From positions 1 to 64,000 of the forward strand of contig CANQGG010000002.1 in assembly GCA_947601655.1 (NCBI GenBank): a stretch of 64,000 bases of DNA. Reading direction: 5' to 3'. Below the pieces are notes generated by a model. It was not told the origin of the DNA, ran no database searches, and worked only from the letters and a program-made list of their open reading frames with translations. Shown piece by piece: positions 31,020 to 40,900 of the stretch. Origin of the DNA: an uncultured Akkermansia sp. (GTDB taxonomy: Bacteria; Verrucomicrobiota; Verrucomicrobiia; Verrucomicrobiales; Akkermansiaceae). The position numbers and the translations under genes were made by a program. The number at the start of each line of letters is the position of its first letter. The stretch's first letter is position 1.

Positions 31020-32216
31020 ATGGACAGGCAGAAGCTTGGTTTATTTTACAGAGAGAAGCTGCTGGGCGAGGTAGTGCCTTTTTGGTTCCCACGCGCAGTG
31101 GACGAGGAGCACGGAGGCCTATACCATTGCTTTGATGCAGATGGCACTATGGTGGACAGTGACAAAAGCGTGTGGGCCCAGGGGCGCATGGCGTGGATGC
31201 TGCTCACCTGCTACCTGAGCATTGAGAGAAAGCCCGAGTGGCTGCGCTGGGCAGAGAGCGCTCTGCGCTTCCTGGATGAGAAATGCATTGACCCTGCCGA
31301 TGGGCGGATGTATTTCCACGTGGCGGCAGACGGCACACCACTGCGCAAGCGGAGGTATGCTTACAGCGAGTGTTTTGCTGCCATCGCATGGGCAGCGCAC
31401 TATGGCGCCACGGGGGATGCGAAAAGCGCTGAAAAGGCGCGCAGGTGGTTTGGCGTGTTTGCAGATATCTTTTTCACTCCCGGCAAGATGGCGCCTAAGA
31501 CCACAGGCAGGCGTCCATCGGAAAATCTCGGCTGCCGCATGATCATGATCGTCACCTGCCAGGAGCTGCGCAAATATCTTGGCGAGGAAGGAGGGGTGTA
31601 CACCGCGTGGATTGATCGCTGTTTTTCGGATATTCAGCGGCTTTTCCTACACGAGGAGATTCGAGCGGTCGTGGAAAACGTCGCGCCGGATGGCAGCGTC
31701 ATTGACCATTTTGACGAACGCACGCAGAACCCCGGTCATGCCATTGAGGGCGGCTGGTTTCTGCTGGAGGAATCCCGCTGCCGCGGCGGAGATGCCAAGA
31801 TGGTGGGGGTGGCCTGCAAGATGATTGATTGGGCGCTGGAGCGCGGCTGGGATGAGAAGTACGGCGGCTTGCTCTACTATACGGACGTGTATCGCAAGCC
31901 TGCGCAGGAGTACTGGCATAATATGAAGTTCTGGTGGCCACACGATGAGGCGCTTATTGGCACCTGCCTGGCATACGTTACCACAGGCGATGAAAAGTAT
32001 GCTGAGTGGCACCAACGCATTCACGACTGGGCTTTCACCCATCTGCAGGACACCGAGCACGGCGAGTGGTACGGCTACTGCGAACGGGACGGATCCCCTG
32101 CCAATGGGCTGAAAGGATCCATCTGGAAGTCATTCTTCCACCATCCGCGTGCGCTATGGTTCTGCGCACACTATCTCGGCGCCATACCGGCGGTTCACCC
32201 CTTGTGTTCTCAATGA
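31020..32216 (+). CDS. N-acylglucosamine 2-epimerase (AGE/RnBP) family
   Basis: WAQGRMAWML, YSECFAAIAWAAHYGATGD, PGHAIEGGWFLLEE, KFWWPHDEAL. Confidence 0.88.
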   Translation: MDRQKLGLFYREKLLGEVVPFWFPRAVDEEHGGLYHCFDADGTMVDSDKSVWAQGRMAWMLLTCYLSIERKPEWLRWAESALRFLDEKCIDPADGRMYFHVAADGTPLRKRRYAYSECFAAIAWAAHYGATGDAKSAEKARRWFGVFADIFFTPGKMAPKTTGRRPSENLGCRMIMIVTCQELRKYLGEEGGVYTAWIDRCFSDIQRLFLHEEIRAVVENVAPDGSVIDHFDERTQNPGHAIEGGWFLLEESRCRGGDAKMVGVACKMIDWALERGWDEKYGGLLYYTDVYRKPAQEYWHNMKFWWPHDEALIGTCLAYVTTGDEKYAEWHQRIHDWAFTHLQDTEHGEWYGYCERDGSPANGLKGSIWKSFFHHPRALWFCAHYLGAIPAVHPLCSQ

Positions 32217-32226
32217 TTCCCACACC

Positions 32227-33363
32227 ATGATTATTGGCATTCTCAACTCCGGAGGCGATTGCCCCGGCATCAACGCAGTCATCGAAGGTTTCGTTTCCGC
32301 CGCTTATAGTCGCGGCTGGCGAGTCATCGGTTTCCACGATGGATTTGAGGGGCTGCTGCCCATTGAGGGCGGGAGACGTTATGAAATTCTCACGCCGATC
32401 AAAACTCACAAAATCCGTTCGCTTGGTGGCACTATTCTTGGCACCACAAGTACCGGCAATTTTGCTGTGCATGTGAACAAACTTGGTCGTGCGCAGGTGG
32501 AACCTGCCACCATGGCCAAGGCGAAGAAAACCATTACGGCTCTCGGGCTACAGGCGCTGGCTGTTGTCGGCGGCAATGGATCAGCTCGCACGGCAAGCCT
32601 TCTTTCCGAGGAAGGACTGCCTGTTATCTCCATTCCAAAAACCATAAATAACGATCTTTGCCCCGCTTCGGACTTTACGTTCGGTTTCCAGAGCGCCGTG
32701 TCGGTAGTGACGGAATCCATTGACCGCATCCGCACCACGGCCAATGCCCACCAGCGTATCATGGTGATTGAGGTGATGGGCGACCTCTCAGGATGGATTG
32801 CGCTGCACAGCGGCATTTCTACTGCGGCGGACGTGGTACTCATCCCGGAGATCCCCTTTGACTTGCAGAAGGTGGTGGATTGCGTGATGGCACGCAAGCA
32901 CGCCGGACAGCGTGAGATTATCGTGGTAGTTGCGGAAGGAGCGCGTCTCAATGGACACCTCATCACTGTGCGTAACAAGGACAATGGGGATGAACGCCTC
33001 GGCGGCATCGGCAATCGCCTTTGCCACGCTTTGGAGGAAATGACCGGTGTGGAGTCTCGCTACTGTGTGTTGGGGCACACCCAGCGCGGCGGTTCGCCTG
33101 TGCCGTTTGACCGCATCCTGGGGATTCGCTTTGGTGTGGAGGCGGTGAAGCTCATTGAGAAAAACACCTTCGGCTGCTCTCTGGTGCTGCAAGGGCTCAA
33201 CGTGGGGCATATACCTATACACGAGGCTATTGCACAGCCGCGCATGGTGCGGGAAGAAAGCCAGTTGGTCTACACGGCGCGAGATTTGGGCATTATTTTC
33301 GGCGACCGCAAGCCGGACGAGTTGCATGCACACTCTCCTAAACCCGAAAACAAATCCGAATGA
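32227..33363 (+). CDS. 6-phosphofructokinase paralog with altered catalytic residues
   Basis: SGGDCPGINAV, VVGGNGSARTA, PKTINNDLC, MGDLSGW, LGHTQRGGSPVPFDR; Met at 32227 preferred. Confidence 0.85.
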   Translation: MIIGILNSGGDCPGINAVIEGFVSAAYSRGWRVIGFHDGFEGLLPIEGGRRYEILTPIKTHKIRSLGGTILGTTSTGNFAVHVNKLGRAQVEPATMAKAKKTITALGLQALAVVGGNGSARTASLLSEEGLPVISIPKTINNDLCPASDFTFGFQSAVSVVTESIDRIRTTANAHQRIMVIEVMGDLSGWIALHSGISTAADVVLIPEIPFDLQKVVDCVMARKHAGQREIIVVVAEGARLNGHLITVRNKDNGDERLGGIGNRLCHALEEMTGVESRYCVLGHTQRGGSPVPFDRILGIRFGVEAVKLIEKNTFGCSLVLQGLNVGHIPIHEAIAQPRMVREESQLVYTARDLGIIFGDRKPDELHAHSPKPENKSE

Positions 33364-34319
33364 AGCTTTCCTCTATCCTATCATTGAGTTTCGGTGCGTT
33401 CGCATTGAGCGTTTTCTGCACATCCTGCGGAGAGCTGGACCCGACGCCGCAACCGCCCACGGAGCGCGCGCCGAGTTATCTGGCAGTGGAGACGTATTCC
33501 GGGCGCATTTTGCACACGGGCAACCCGAATGAACGTCGCCCCATCGGCATGCTGGCAAATATCGCTACAGCTCTCGTTGTGCTTGATTGGGCGAATGCTC
33601 AGGGAGTGAACATGGACAGGGAGCTCACCGTGCCGGCAGAGGCTTGCAAATGGCCGCAGACCAACTTACTGCATTTGCAACCCGGAGACAGGATCTCGCT
33701 TCGCGATGCGCTGCATTCCACGATCATGTGGGATGATAGCGCGTGCGCCGCCACACTGGCGCATGCTTGCGGCAGCACCATCAGCGCTTCTGATCCGGAG
33801 GGCGCTTTCATTTCCCAGATGAATCAGATGGGGCGAGCCATAGGCATGAAATCCACTCGCTTCAAGGGTGTCAGTGGTGCGGTCATTACGCAGTCTGACA
33901 CGCACGATATGGCTAAGCTGGGGATGTACGCCATGCAGAAGCCGGGCTTCCGCAGCATATGCTCGCAGCGGAGTTATGTGGCAACGGTGAACCATTCGCG
34001 CAGCGTGACCATCGTGAACTCCAACCAGCTGCTCACAAATCCCTCTGTGGATGGAGTGCGCGCGGCTCGCTCCGGGATGGCTGGGGCGTGTTTGCTGGCA
34101 TCTGCCAACCGAGCCTCAGTGAAGCTCATGAGCGCCAACAGTGGGAGGGAAGAGACCTATCCTCAGCGGTTGCTCATAGTGATTCTCGGCGCGCACACCT
34201 CGCAAAGCCGCTATAAAGTGGCATCTCTCCTCCTGCGCGATTGTTGGAAAACCTGGGAGGAGTGGCAAAAAACAGGCGATTATACCGATACTTCCAAATT
34301 TATCACCGTTCCCAAATAA
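33360..34319 (+). CDS. S11 D-alanyl-D-alanine carboxypeptidase-like lipoprotein, catalytic motifs apparently lost
   Basis: ERRPIGMLANIATALVVLDWA, WDDSACAATLAH, TRFKGVSGAVITQSDTHDMAKLGMYAM, SVDGVRAARSGMAGACLLASANR; lipobox-like FCTSC; ATGA overlap with upstream PFK. Confidence 0.75.
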   Translation: MKLSSILSLSFGAFALSVFCTSCGELDPTPQPPTERAPSYLAVETYSGRILHTGNPNERRPIGMLANIATALVVLDWANAQGVNMDRELTVPAEACKWPQTNLLHLQPGDRISLRDALHSTIMWDDSACAATLAHACGSTISASDPEGAFISQMNQMGRAIGMKSTRFKGVSGAVITQSDTHDMAKLGMYAMQKPGFRSICSQRSYVATVNHSRSVTIVNSNQLLTNPSVDGVRAARSGMAGACLLASANRASVKLMSANSGREETYPQRLLIVILGAHTSQSRYKVASLLLRDCWKTWEEWQKTGDYTDTSKFITVPK

Positions 34320-34340
34320 ACTCACACCTTCTACCTGCCC

Positions 34341-35423
34341 ATGAATATAGGAATTCTTAACGCCGGGGGCGACTGCCCCGGTCTCAACGCCGTGATTGAA
34401 GGAGCAGTGAGCGCTGCTACCGCTCGCGGTTGGGTTGTGTATGGCTTTTACGATGGCTTTGAGGGACTTCTCTCTACGCCGGAGGACGAGCGCTGGCGCA
34501 TCCTTACTCCCGCCAACTGTCTGAATATACGCTCTCAGGGTGGCACCATTCTCGGCACCGTCAATAAAGGCAATTTCACCGTGAAAAGCGGAGTGGATGG
34601 GCGCATGCAAATTGCACAATCCGTTCTGGACCGCAGCCGCGAGACTGTTGAACGTCTCGACCTTTCTGCTCTCATCGTCGTGGGCGGCGATGGTTCTCAG
34701 ACGATCGGGCTGGAACTTCAACAGATTGGTTTGCCCATCGTCGGCGTGCCCAAGACGATAGATAACGATCTGGGATCCACAGATTACACCTTCGGGTTCT
34801 GGACGGCGGTATCGGTGGTGAGCAATGCGCTGGACCGTCTGCGCACCACGGCGGTCTCTCACCAACGAATGATGATCGTGGAGGTGATGGGGAGGCATGC
34901 CGGCTGGATTGCTCTTTACGGAGGCATCGCAGGCGGTGCGGATGTGATTCTGATTCCGGAGATAGAGTTCAAGCTTGAGGAGATCGTGCGCAAAGTGGAG
35001 CTGCTGAAAGCCCTGGGGCAGCGAGAGATTCTCCTCGTGGTAAGCGAAGGGGCGAAGATAGGCGGCAAACTTCTCACGCTGGATGAGGAAACAAAGGGCG
35101 AAGTGCGCCTTGGCGGCATCGCTTCCTTCCTTTCCACAAAGTTGGAGACCATCACAGGAATCGAGACGCGCTATTGCGTGCTGGGGCATGTTCAGCGCGG
35201 CGGTTCTCCCATTCCCTTTGATCGTATTCTCGGCGTCCGCTGCGGATCGAAAGCGATTGATCTCATTGATGAAGGCAAGTTCGGAGAAACGGTTGCTCTG
35301 CTGCGCAACGAGATTGTTTCTATGCCTATCGCAGATGCCGTACGATCCTTGCACCTCGTGGATGGCAACAGCCAGCTTGTGGAAGCGGCGAAGGAAATAG
35401 GCATTTCTTTTGGCGACGAATAG
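34341..35423 (+). CDS. 6-phosphofructokinase (PPi- or ATP-dependent)
   Basis: NAGGDCPGLNAV, VVGGDGSQTIG, PKTIDNDLGSTDYTFGF, VMGRHAGWIAL, LGHVQRGGSPIPFDR. Confidence 0.92.
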   Translation: MNIGILNAGGDCPGLNAVIEGAVSAATARGWVVYGFYDGFEGLLSTPEDERWRILTPANCLNIRSQGGTILGTVNKGNFTVKSGVDGRMQIAQSVLDRSRETVERLDLSALIVVGGDGSQTIGLELQQIGLPIVGVPKTIDNDLGSTDYTFGFWTAVSVVSNALDRLRTTAVSHQRMMIVEVMGRHAGWIALYGGIAGGADVILIPEIEFKLEEIVRKVELLKALGQREILLVVSEGAKIGGKLLTLDEETKGEVRLGGIASFLSTKLETITGIETRYCVLGHVQRGGSPIPFDRILGVRCGSKAIDLIDEGKFGETVALLRNEIVSMPIADAVRSLHLVDGNSQLVEAAKEIGISFGDE

Positions 35424-35560
35424 AGGAAGGGAATAAGGTTAACGACGGCGTCCCGACGCTGATTTTCTAAGACGGAAATCAGTGCTGGCGGCGTTTATTG
35501 CTCCGCGTGGCGGCAGGTGTCTCTCCCGTGAGGAAGAGAGAGGCGTCCGAGAAGTATCTA

Positions 35561-36508
35561 TCAGTTGTTATCTGACTTCCGGCGCGAGGCGACGCCCGCA
35601 CGCGGATGAGCGCTGCGATACACTGCTTTCATGCGAGATTTGGTTACATGCGTGTAAATCTGCGTGGTAGAAAGGGAGGCATGTCCAAGCAATTCCTGCA
35701 CGGCACGAAGATCCGCCCCGGCATCCAGCAGGTGTGTGGCAAAGGTGTGGCGCAGTTTATGCGGGGAAATGTGGACAGGAATATTTGAATAGCGTAGATA
35801 TTTCTCCAGCATCAACTGGATCGCGCGGCCCGTCATGCGGCGCTTCAGCCGACTGATGAAAAGCGGAGAAACGCCGCTCACACCGGACATTTCACAGTAT
35901 CGGCGGATTGCACTGCGGGCGTAATCTCCCACCGGTACGAGGCGCACCTTTCGTCCCTTACCCACCACGCGCAGACACTCCTCACCATCCTGCAGCGCAT
36001 TAGCATTTAAGCTCACAAGCTCGCTAAGGCGAACGCCGCAGGAGTAAAAAAGTTCCAGGATGGCAGCATCGCGATACGGCAGCCAGGCCGGGCACTTCTT
36101 ATCCAATGGCACACGCAGGGGGATAGAGAGCAGCTCATTCATCTGCTGCAAATTCAAATGCACCGGCAAGGGGTGACGAGCCTTCGGCAGAGATACCCCT
36201 GCCAGAGGACTTACGGGCACCTCTCCGAATCGCACAAGGTAGTTGTAAAACGACCTTAAGGCGGCAAAGCGCAGGCGGATTGTGGAGGATTTCAACTGCT
36301 CCTCCATCGCCTCGTAGAGCCACCCACGGAAGTGTTCTGTGGCACACTCAGTCCACCCGGGGAAGCGCTTGCCCATCCATTCGCGGAACTGACGCAGTGA
36401 GCGCTCATAGGCGGATAAAGTGAGGCGGGAGGCGCTTCGCTCTGCCATCATATAGCGGATGAAATGCGCTACCACAGGGTCTTCCGCCGCTTTTTCCCAA
36501 ACAGTCAT
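35561..36508 (-). CDS. XerC/XerD-type tyrosine recombinase
   Basis: ELFYSCGVRLSELVSL, HKLRHTFATHLLDAGADLRAVQELLGHASLSTTQIYTHV; Met at 36508 preferred. Confidence 0.9.
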   Translation of the reverse strand: MTVWEKAAEDPVVAHFIRYMMAERSASRLTLSAYERSLRQFREWMGKRFPGWTECATEHFRGWLYEAMEEQLKSSTIRLRFAALRSFYNYLVRFGEVPVSPLAGVSLPKARHPLPVHLNLQQMNELLSIPLRVPLDKKCPAWLPYRDAAILELFYSCGVRLSELVSLNANALQDGEECLRVVGKGRKVRLVPVGDYARSAIRRYCEMSGVSGVSPLFISRLKRRMTGRAIQLMLEKYLRYSNIPVHISPHKLRHTFATHLLDAGADLRAVQELLGHASLSTTQIYTHVTKSRMKAVYRSAHPRAGVASRRKSDNN

Positions 36509-36543
36509 GAGCAGAGGGACGAACGGGAGGGACGTGCAATAAT

Positions 36544-37986
36544 TCAGCGCGCCTTGAGGTTGATAAGCATCTGAGCGTTGTTTGGGCAACGCTTCATCAG
36601 GGAGAGCAGCCTCTCCATAGCTTCCGGGGGCTTATGCCCCGCAAGGGCGCGACGAATCAGGTGGATTTTTTCGAGCATCCACTGCGGCAAAATCAGCTCT
36701 TCACGACGTGTGCCGCTCTTCAGGATATCCACCGCGGGGTAGATATACATCTCCGCAATGCGACGGTTGAGCACGAGCTCCATATTGCCCGTTCCTTTGA
36801 ATTCCTGGAAAATGAGCTCATCCATACGGCTGTTTGTTTCAATGAGAGCCGTGGCGAGGATGGTAAGAGAACCGGCCTGACGCGTATTGCGTGCCGCGGC
36901 AAAGAGGCGGCGCGGCATCTCGAGCGCACGAGCGTCAATACCGCCGGACATCGTGCGCCCGCTACCTTTCTCTGCATTGTTGTAAGCGCGTGCGAGGCGG
37001 GTGATGGAGTCCATGACGATAAGTACATGGCGCCCTGCTTCTACGAGCCGCTTGGCGCGAGTGACGCACATTTCCGCCATACGACAGTGCTCATATACGC
37101 CGCCGTCGTTGCTGGAGGCATAGATTTCCGCACCCGGCAAGGCCCTGCGAAACTCTGTCACTTCTTCCGGACGCTCATCCACCAGCAGCACAAGCAGCGT
37201 AATCTCATCTTTATACTTTTCCAATATCGCCTCAGAAATGTGCATCAGGAGGGTTGTTTTCCCTGTGCGCGGCGGCGCTACGATGAGCCCACGCTGACCA
37301 CGCGCCACAGGCGATACCACATCAAGCGTGCGGGTTGTGTAGCGTTCGGGCGTCGTTTCAAAACTGATACGTTCGGTCGGATTGACCGCCTTGAGATCAT
37401 CGAAATGAGGGTTGCGCGCCGCGTCCTCCGGGAGCTGTCCGTTTACCTCCGTCACAGAGATAAGCTGGTGCCCGCGCTCGTATTTCTGGGCCATGCCCCG
37501 CACCTGGACGAAAGGACGAAGGTGGTAGCGCGAGATGAGATCCGCCGGCACATAGACCGCCCCTGTGGAGGGGGCCCAATTGTTGTCGGGTACGCGGATA
37601 AAGCCAAAGCCTTTGCTGGTGAGCTCCAACAACCCTACGAGCTCTCTGGGCTCGCCGACGGGGACATAGGCCCGAGAGGAGGCGTTTTCCTCGGGGGGGA
37701 TGGGACGAGCGGGCCTGGCACTGCCACGCGGAGAAGGGGAACTCTGCCGATGTTGAAAAACACGCTGGTGGCGCGGAGAATTTCCCTGACGTCGGGGGCG
37801 GGGACCGCGGAAATGAGTGTTTCTACGGTCAGATCTCTCTGCCCGGAAGGGTTTGCGAATTTCTCCCTCATCCATGATCTGAATACGGGCAGACTGCGGC
37901 GAATCATCACCGGACTGTGCAGGATCCTCGCTGTTCATCATATCTGCACAAGGCTTTGTTTTCTCAGGTAAAAACACAGAGGGCAT
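36544..37986 (-). CDS. rho: Transcription termination factor Rho
   Basis: [66 protein letters not shown]. Confidence 0.96.
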   Translation of the reverse strand: MPSVFLPEKTKPCADMMNSEDPAQSGDDSPQSARIQIMDEGEIRKPFRAERSDRRNTHFRGPRPRRQGNSPRHQRVFQHRQSSPSPRGSARPARPIPPEENASSRAYVPVGEPRELVGLLELTSKGFGFIRVPDNNWAPSTGAVYVPADLISRYHLRPFVQVRGMAQKYERGHQLISVTEVNGQLPEDAARNPHFDDLKAVNPTERISFETTPERYTTRTLDVVSPVARGQRGLIVAPPRTGKTTLLMHISEAILEKYKDEITLLVLLVDERPEEVTEFRRALPGAEIYASSNDGGVYEHCRMAEMCVTRAKRLVEAGRHVLIVMDSITRLARAYNNAEKGSGRTMSGGIDARALEMPRRLFAAARNTRQAGSLTILATALIETNSRMDELIFQEFKGTGNMELVLNRRIAEMYIYPAVDILKSGTRREELILPQWMLEKIHLIRRALAGHKPPEAMERLLSLMKRCPNNAQMLINLKAR

Positions 37987-38741
37987 CAGGAGAGACGTTC
38001 CAGAATATCCTCGTGAATTTCAAAGTTGGTAAACACGTTCATCGTGTCGTCGTAATCATCCAATAGCTCGTAGAGTTTCATTACCTTGCGCGCTGTCTCC
38101 TCATCGGTGATCTCAGTGGGGGTCTGGGGTACGGAAATGAGCTTGATGCCTGTCACATTCTTACCCGCCGCCGAAAGTGCTTCGGAAACCGTCTGCATAT
38201 CTCCAGGTGCACAAGTAAATACCCATTCTCCCTCGTTCTCTCCACTTTCAAACTCCTCCGCCCCACAATCCATGGCCAGTTCCATGGCAGCATCCTCATC
38301 CAGCGTTTCATCTACAATGCGTAACTCGCCTTTACGATCAAATTGGTACGCAACGGAGCCAGGGGTGCCCATATTGCCGCCATTTCGCGAGAAAATAGTG
38401 CGTATCTCCGAAGAACAGCGGTTCGTATTGTCCGTTGCAACCTCCACGATGATGGCAGTGCCTCCTGGACCGTACCCTTCGTAAGTGACCTCCTGAATGG
38501 TGGCTCCCTGCAATTCCCCTGTTCCCTTTTTTACCGCGCGGTCGATATTCTCCTTAGGCATAGATACTGCCTTTGCTCCCTCGATAGCCGCGCGCAACCG
38601 CGGGTTAGTATCTACATCTCCTCCGCCACTCTTTGCAGCCAGTGTGATTTCGTGCGAGTAGCGCGCAAAAATTTTCCCTTTTTTCGCGTCGGCTGCCGCT
38701 TTGGTGAACTTGATTTTAGACCATTTATTATGACCTGACAT
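37986..38741 (-). CDS. YebC/PmpR family regulatory protein
   Basis: MSGHNKWSKIKFTKAAADAKKGKIFARYSHEITLAAKSGGGD... Confidence 0.95.
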   Translation of the reverse strand: MSGHNKWSKIKFTKAAADAKKGKIFARYSHEITLAAKSGGGDVDTNPRLRAAIEGAKAVSMPKENIDRAVKKGTGELQGATIQEVTYEGYGPGGTAIIVEVATDNTNRCSSEIRTIFSRNGGNMGTPGSVAYQFDRKGELRIVDETLDEDAAMELAMDCGAEEFESGENEGEWVFTCAPGDMQTVSEALSAAGKNVTGIKLISVPQTPTEITDEETARKVMKLYELLDDYDDTMNVFTNFEIHEDILERLS

Positions 38742-38923
38742 AGCGTGAATTTAGTGTGTTGTTGTAGGGAAGAGATCTCGGCTCCGAGCGTTTACCACCG
38801 CAGCCGGTGAAAGGCATTCGGGGAAGACTGTCCGACTTTCGGACCACGCACCTCATGCCTTGTCCGAGCAGAAAGAAGGAAGAGGAGGGAAGGAGGGAGT
38901 GGGGTTCAGACCGGCTATCAAAG

Positions 38924-38997
<74 letters not shown>

Positions 38998-39121
38998 TAG
39001 CTCTGAACCGGGCAACATTCTACAGCATTTTTCACCTTTGACAAGCCAAAATTGCACGCCAAAGTAGTTTTTGCTTCTTTGCCGGAGTAAAACGAGCGGT
39101 GCAAATTTTCCGGCAGTTTAT

Positions 39122-40420
39122 TCAATGTTGCATCATCGCTTCCACCTCCGCCGCTTCCAGCGGGGCGTCAGGGATAAGGTCGTCTACGCCGCCATCCGGG
39201 CGGATGAGTACATCCGTTTCGATACGCACACCTATGCCTTCCTCGGGAATGTAAATGCCGGGCTCAATTGTCCAGATCTGCCCGGGGGCAAAAACGGGGT
39301 TGGCGGGTGTGACATCATGCACATCAATGCCCAGAGAATGGGATGTGCCGTGCATGTAATACTGGCGCACACATGCCGGGTCGACCGGGTCGGCATCCAC
39401 CTGCGCGCGGGAAAGGAGGCCCAATTCGACGAGTTTCTCGGCCATAAATCGGCGTATGCGACGCTCGTAATCCATCTTATTCACTCCGGGAAGCATAATC
39501 TGCGCCGCATAACGGTGTACGGCCAGAACGGCATCATATACCGCCCTCTGCCTTGGAGTGTATTTCCCATTAACCGGGACGGTGCGACTCATGTCCCCCG
39601 CATAACCGCCGTACTCCGCCCCCACGTCAAAGAGAACGAGTTCACCATCCCGGCATGTTTTGTGATTGGAGATGTAATGCAGCACGCAAGTGTCCGCGCC
39701 GGCAGCGATGATGGGAAGGAAGGAGAACCCGCGAGAACGACGGCGTATGTACTCTGCACTCAGCATACCCTCCATTTCCCACTCACCCATGCCGGGGCGA
39801 ATCTGCGGCAGAATGGCGGCGAAGCCTTGTCCTGTGGTGCGGCAAGCCTCGCGCACCTGAGCAATCTCCTCTGCACTCTTCACGAGCCGCAACCCGGCCA
39901 ACAGGGGAAAGAGGCTCTCTGTCGGCATCTCCGGGTAGGAAGCGCGCAAGGCCGAGGCAAAGCGATCATTGCGCGTCTGCACCGGAGTGTAGCGGCGAGG
40001 GTGCTCATCGAGCTCCAGATAGACCCGGCGGGCATGACTCATGCATTCCGCCAGGAGAGGAGCGTACTGCGCGGTCCAGCGTACGTCTTCAATGCCGGAG
40101 ATTTGTGCAGCTTCCTCCTGCGTAAGCCGGGCGCCTTCCCAGACAACGATTCGTTCGTTGGTCTCACGCAGGAGCAGAGTGTCCTTGTGCTCTCCATTTT
40201 CTCCTACCTGCATCAGCAGCACGGTTTCTTCCTGATCGATGCCTGTCAGGTAGAAAAGATCAGCGTTCTGATGGTGCGCCATGGTTCCGTCTGCATTGGT
40301 GGGGAATACATCATTGGAGTGAATCACCACCAAGCTCTGCTTCGGCAACAGAGCGGCGAGTCGATCCCTCGTGTTACGGTAGAATTCAGCAGGTATTGGG
40401 GTGTAGCGCAGGGTTTTCAT
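39122..40420 (-). CDS. pepP: Xaa-Pro aminopeptidase (M24B)
   Basis: LFDVGAEYGGYAGDMSRTVPVNGKYT, HGTSHSLGIDVHD, IEPGIYIPEEGIGVRIETDVL; Met at 40420 preferred. Confidence 0.93.
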   Translation of the reverse strand: MKTLRYTPIPAEFYRNTRDRLAALLPKQSLVVIHSNDVFPTNADGTMAHHQNADLFYLTGIDQEETVLLMQVGENGEHKDTLLLRETNERIVVWEGARLTQEEAAQISGIEDVRWTAQYAPLLAECMSHARRVYLELDEHPRRYTPVQTRNDRFASALRASYPEMPTESLFPLLAGLRLVKSAEEIAQVREACRTTGQGFAAILPQIRPGMGEWEMEGMLSAEYIRRRSRGFSFLPIIAAGADTCVLHYISNHKTCRDGELVLFDVGAEYGGYAGDMSRTVPVNGKYTPRQRAVYDAVLAVHRYAAQIMLPGVNKMDYERRIRRFMAEKLVELGLLSRAQVDADPVDPACVRQYYMHGTSHSLGIDVHDVTPANPVFAPGQIWTIEPGIYIPEEGIGVRIETDVLIRPDGGVDDLIPDAPLEAAEVEAMMQH

Positions 40421-40528
40421 GTCTGGCAGCAAAGAATATCTGGGGGGAGTATAGCGCGAACCATTCCTGCGTTCAATACCTATTGCGTCCCTGCAACGCA
40501 AAAAACGTGGGAATGTCCAAAATTTGTC

Positions 40529-40556
40529 TTTACAAATGAGTCGATATAGGTATAAT
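40529..40556 (+). promoter_or_regulatory. Sigma70-type promoter upstream of rpmJ
   Basis: TTTACA (40529-40534), 16-nt spacer, TATAAT (40551-40556). Confidence 0.65.
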
Positions 40557-40620
40557 GCGCCCCCTGAAAAGACAGGAGCCCCTGATGAGCGGGCGCTAAC
40601 CCCAAACAGTCACGAGTATC

Positions 40621-40785
40621 ATGAAAGTTCTTTCTTCGCTTGCCTCAATGAAGCGCCGCCACGCTGATTGCCAAATCGTGAAGCGCAAGGGTACCCTCTA
40701 CGTCATCTGCAAGAGCAATCCCAAGTTTAAGGCCCGACAGGGGGCCACGGCCGGCACTCGCCTTAGTAAGAAGGGAGTGAAGTAA
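40621..40785 (+). CDS. rpmJ: 50S ribosomal protein L36 (54 aa, zinc-ligand-lacking form)
   Basis: [54 protein letters not shown]; absent from the ORF track because of length. Confidence 0.95.
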   Translation: MKVLSSLASMKRRHADCQIVKRKGTLYVICKSNPKFKARQGATAGTRLSKKGVK

Positions 40786-40847
40786 GGCATGCGCCGTTCA
40801 GTGGACCGGGGGTCCGCGTCGTTTATAGGTTTCTCCGCTGTGCAGGG

Positions 40848-40880
40848 GGTCGGCGCATTGGACGCCGGCCTTTTATTTTT
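40848..40880 (+). terminator. Rho-independent terminator after rpmJ
   Basis: GGTCGGCG-cattgga-CGCCGGCC hairpin followed by ttttatttttt. Confidence 0.8.
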
Positions 40881-40900
40881 TCACACAGCTCATTTCTGCT

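Noticed and set aside
34116-35354. 412-aa minus-strand ORF
   Set aside because: Antisense shadow of the intact PFK gene.
35561-36508. Tyrosine recombinase as a sign of a mobile element or integron
   Set aside because: Looks like housekeeping XerC/XerD next to rho and yebC, with no attachment sites or cargo visible.
36634-37971. 445-aa plus-strand ORF
   Set aside because: Antisense shadow of rho, whose motifs are unambiguous on the minus strand.
39071-40549. 492-aa plus-strand ORF
   Set aside because: Antisense to the well-supported Xaa-Pro aminopeptidase gene; no recognisable domain.
40786-40900. SAM-type riboswitch upstream of metX
   Set aside because: Only the rpmJ terminator hairpin is evident; no riboswitch-like core seen.
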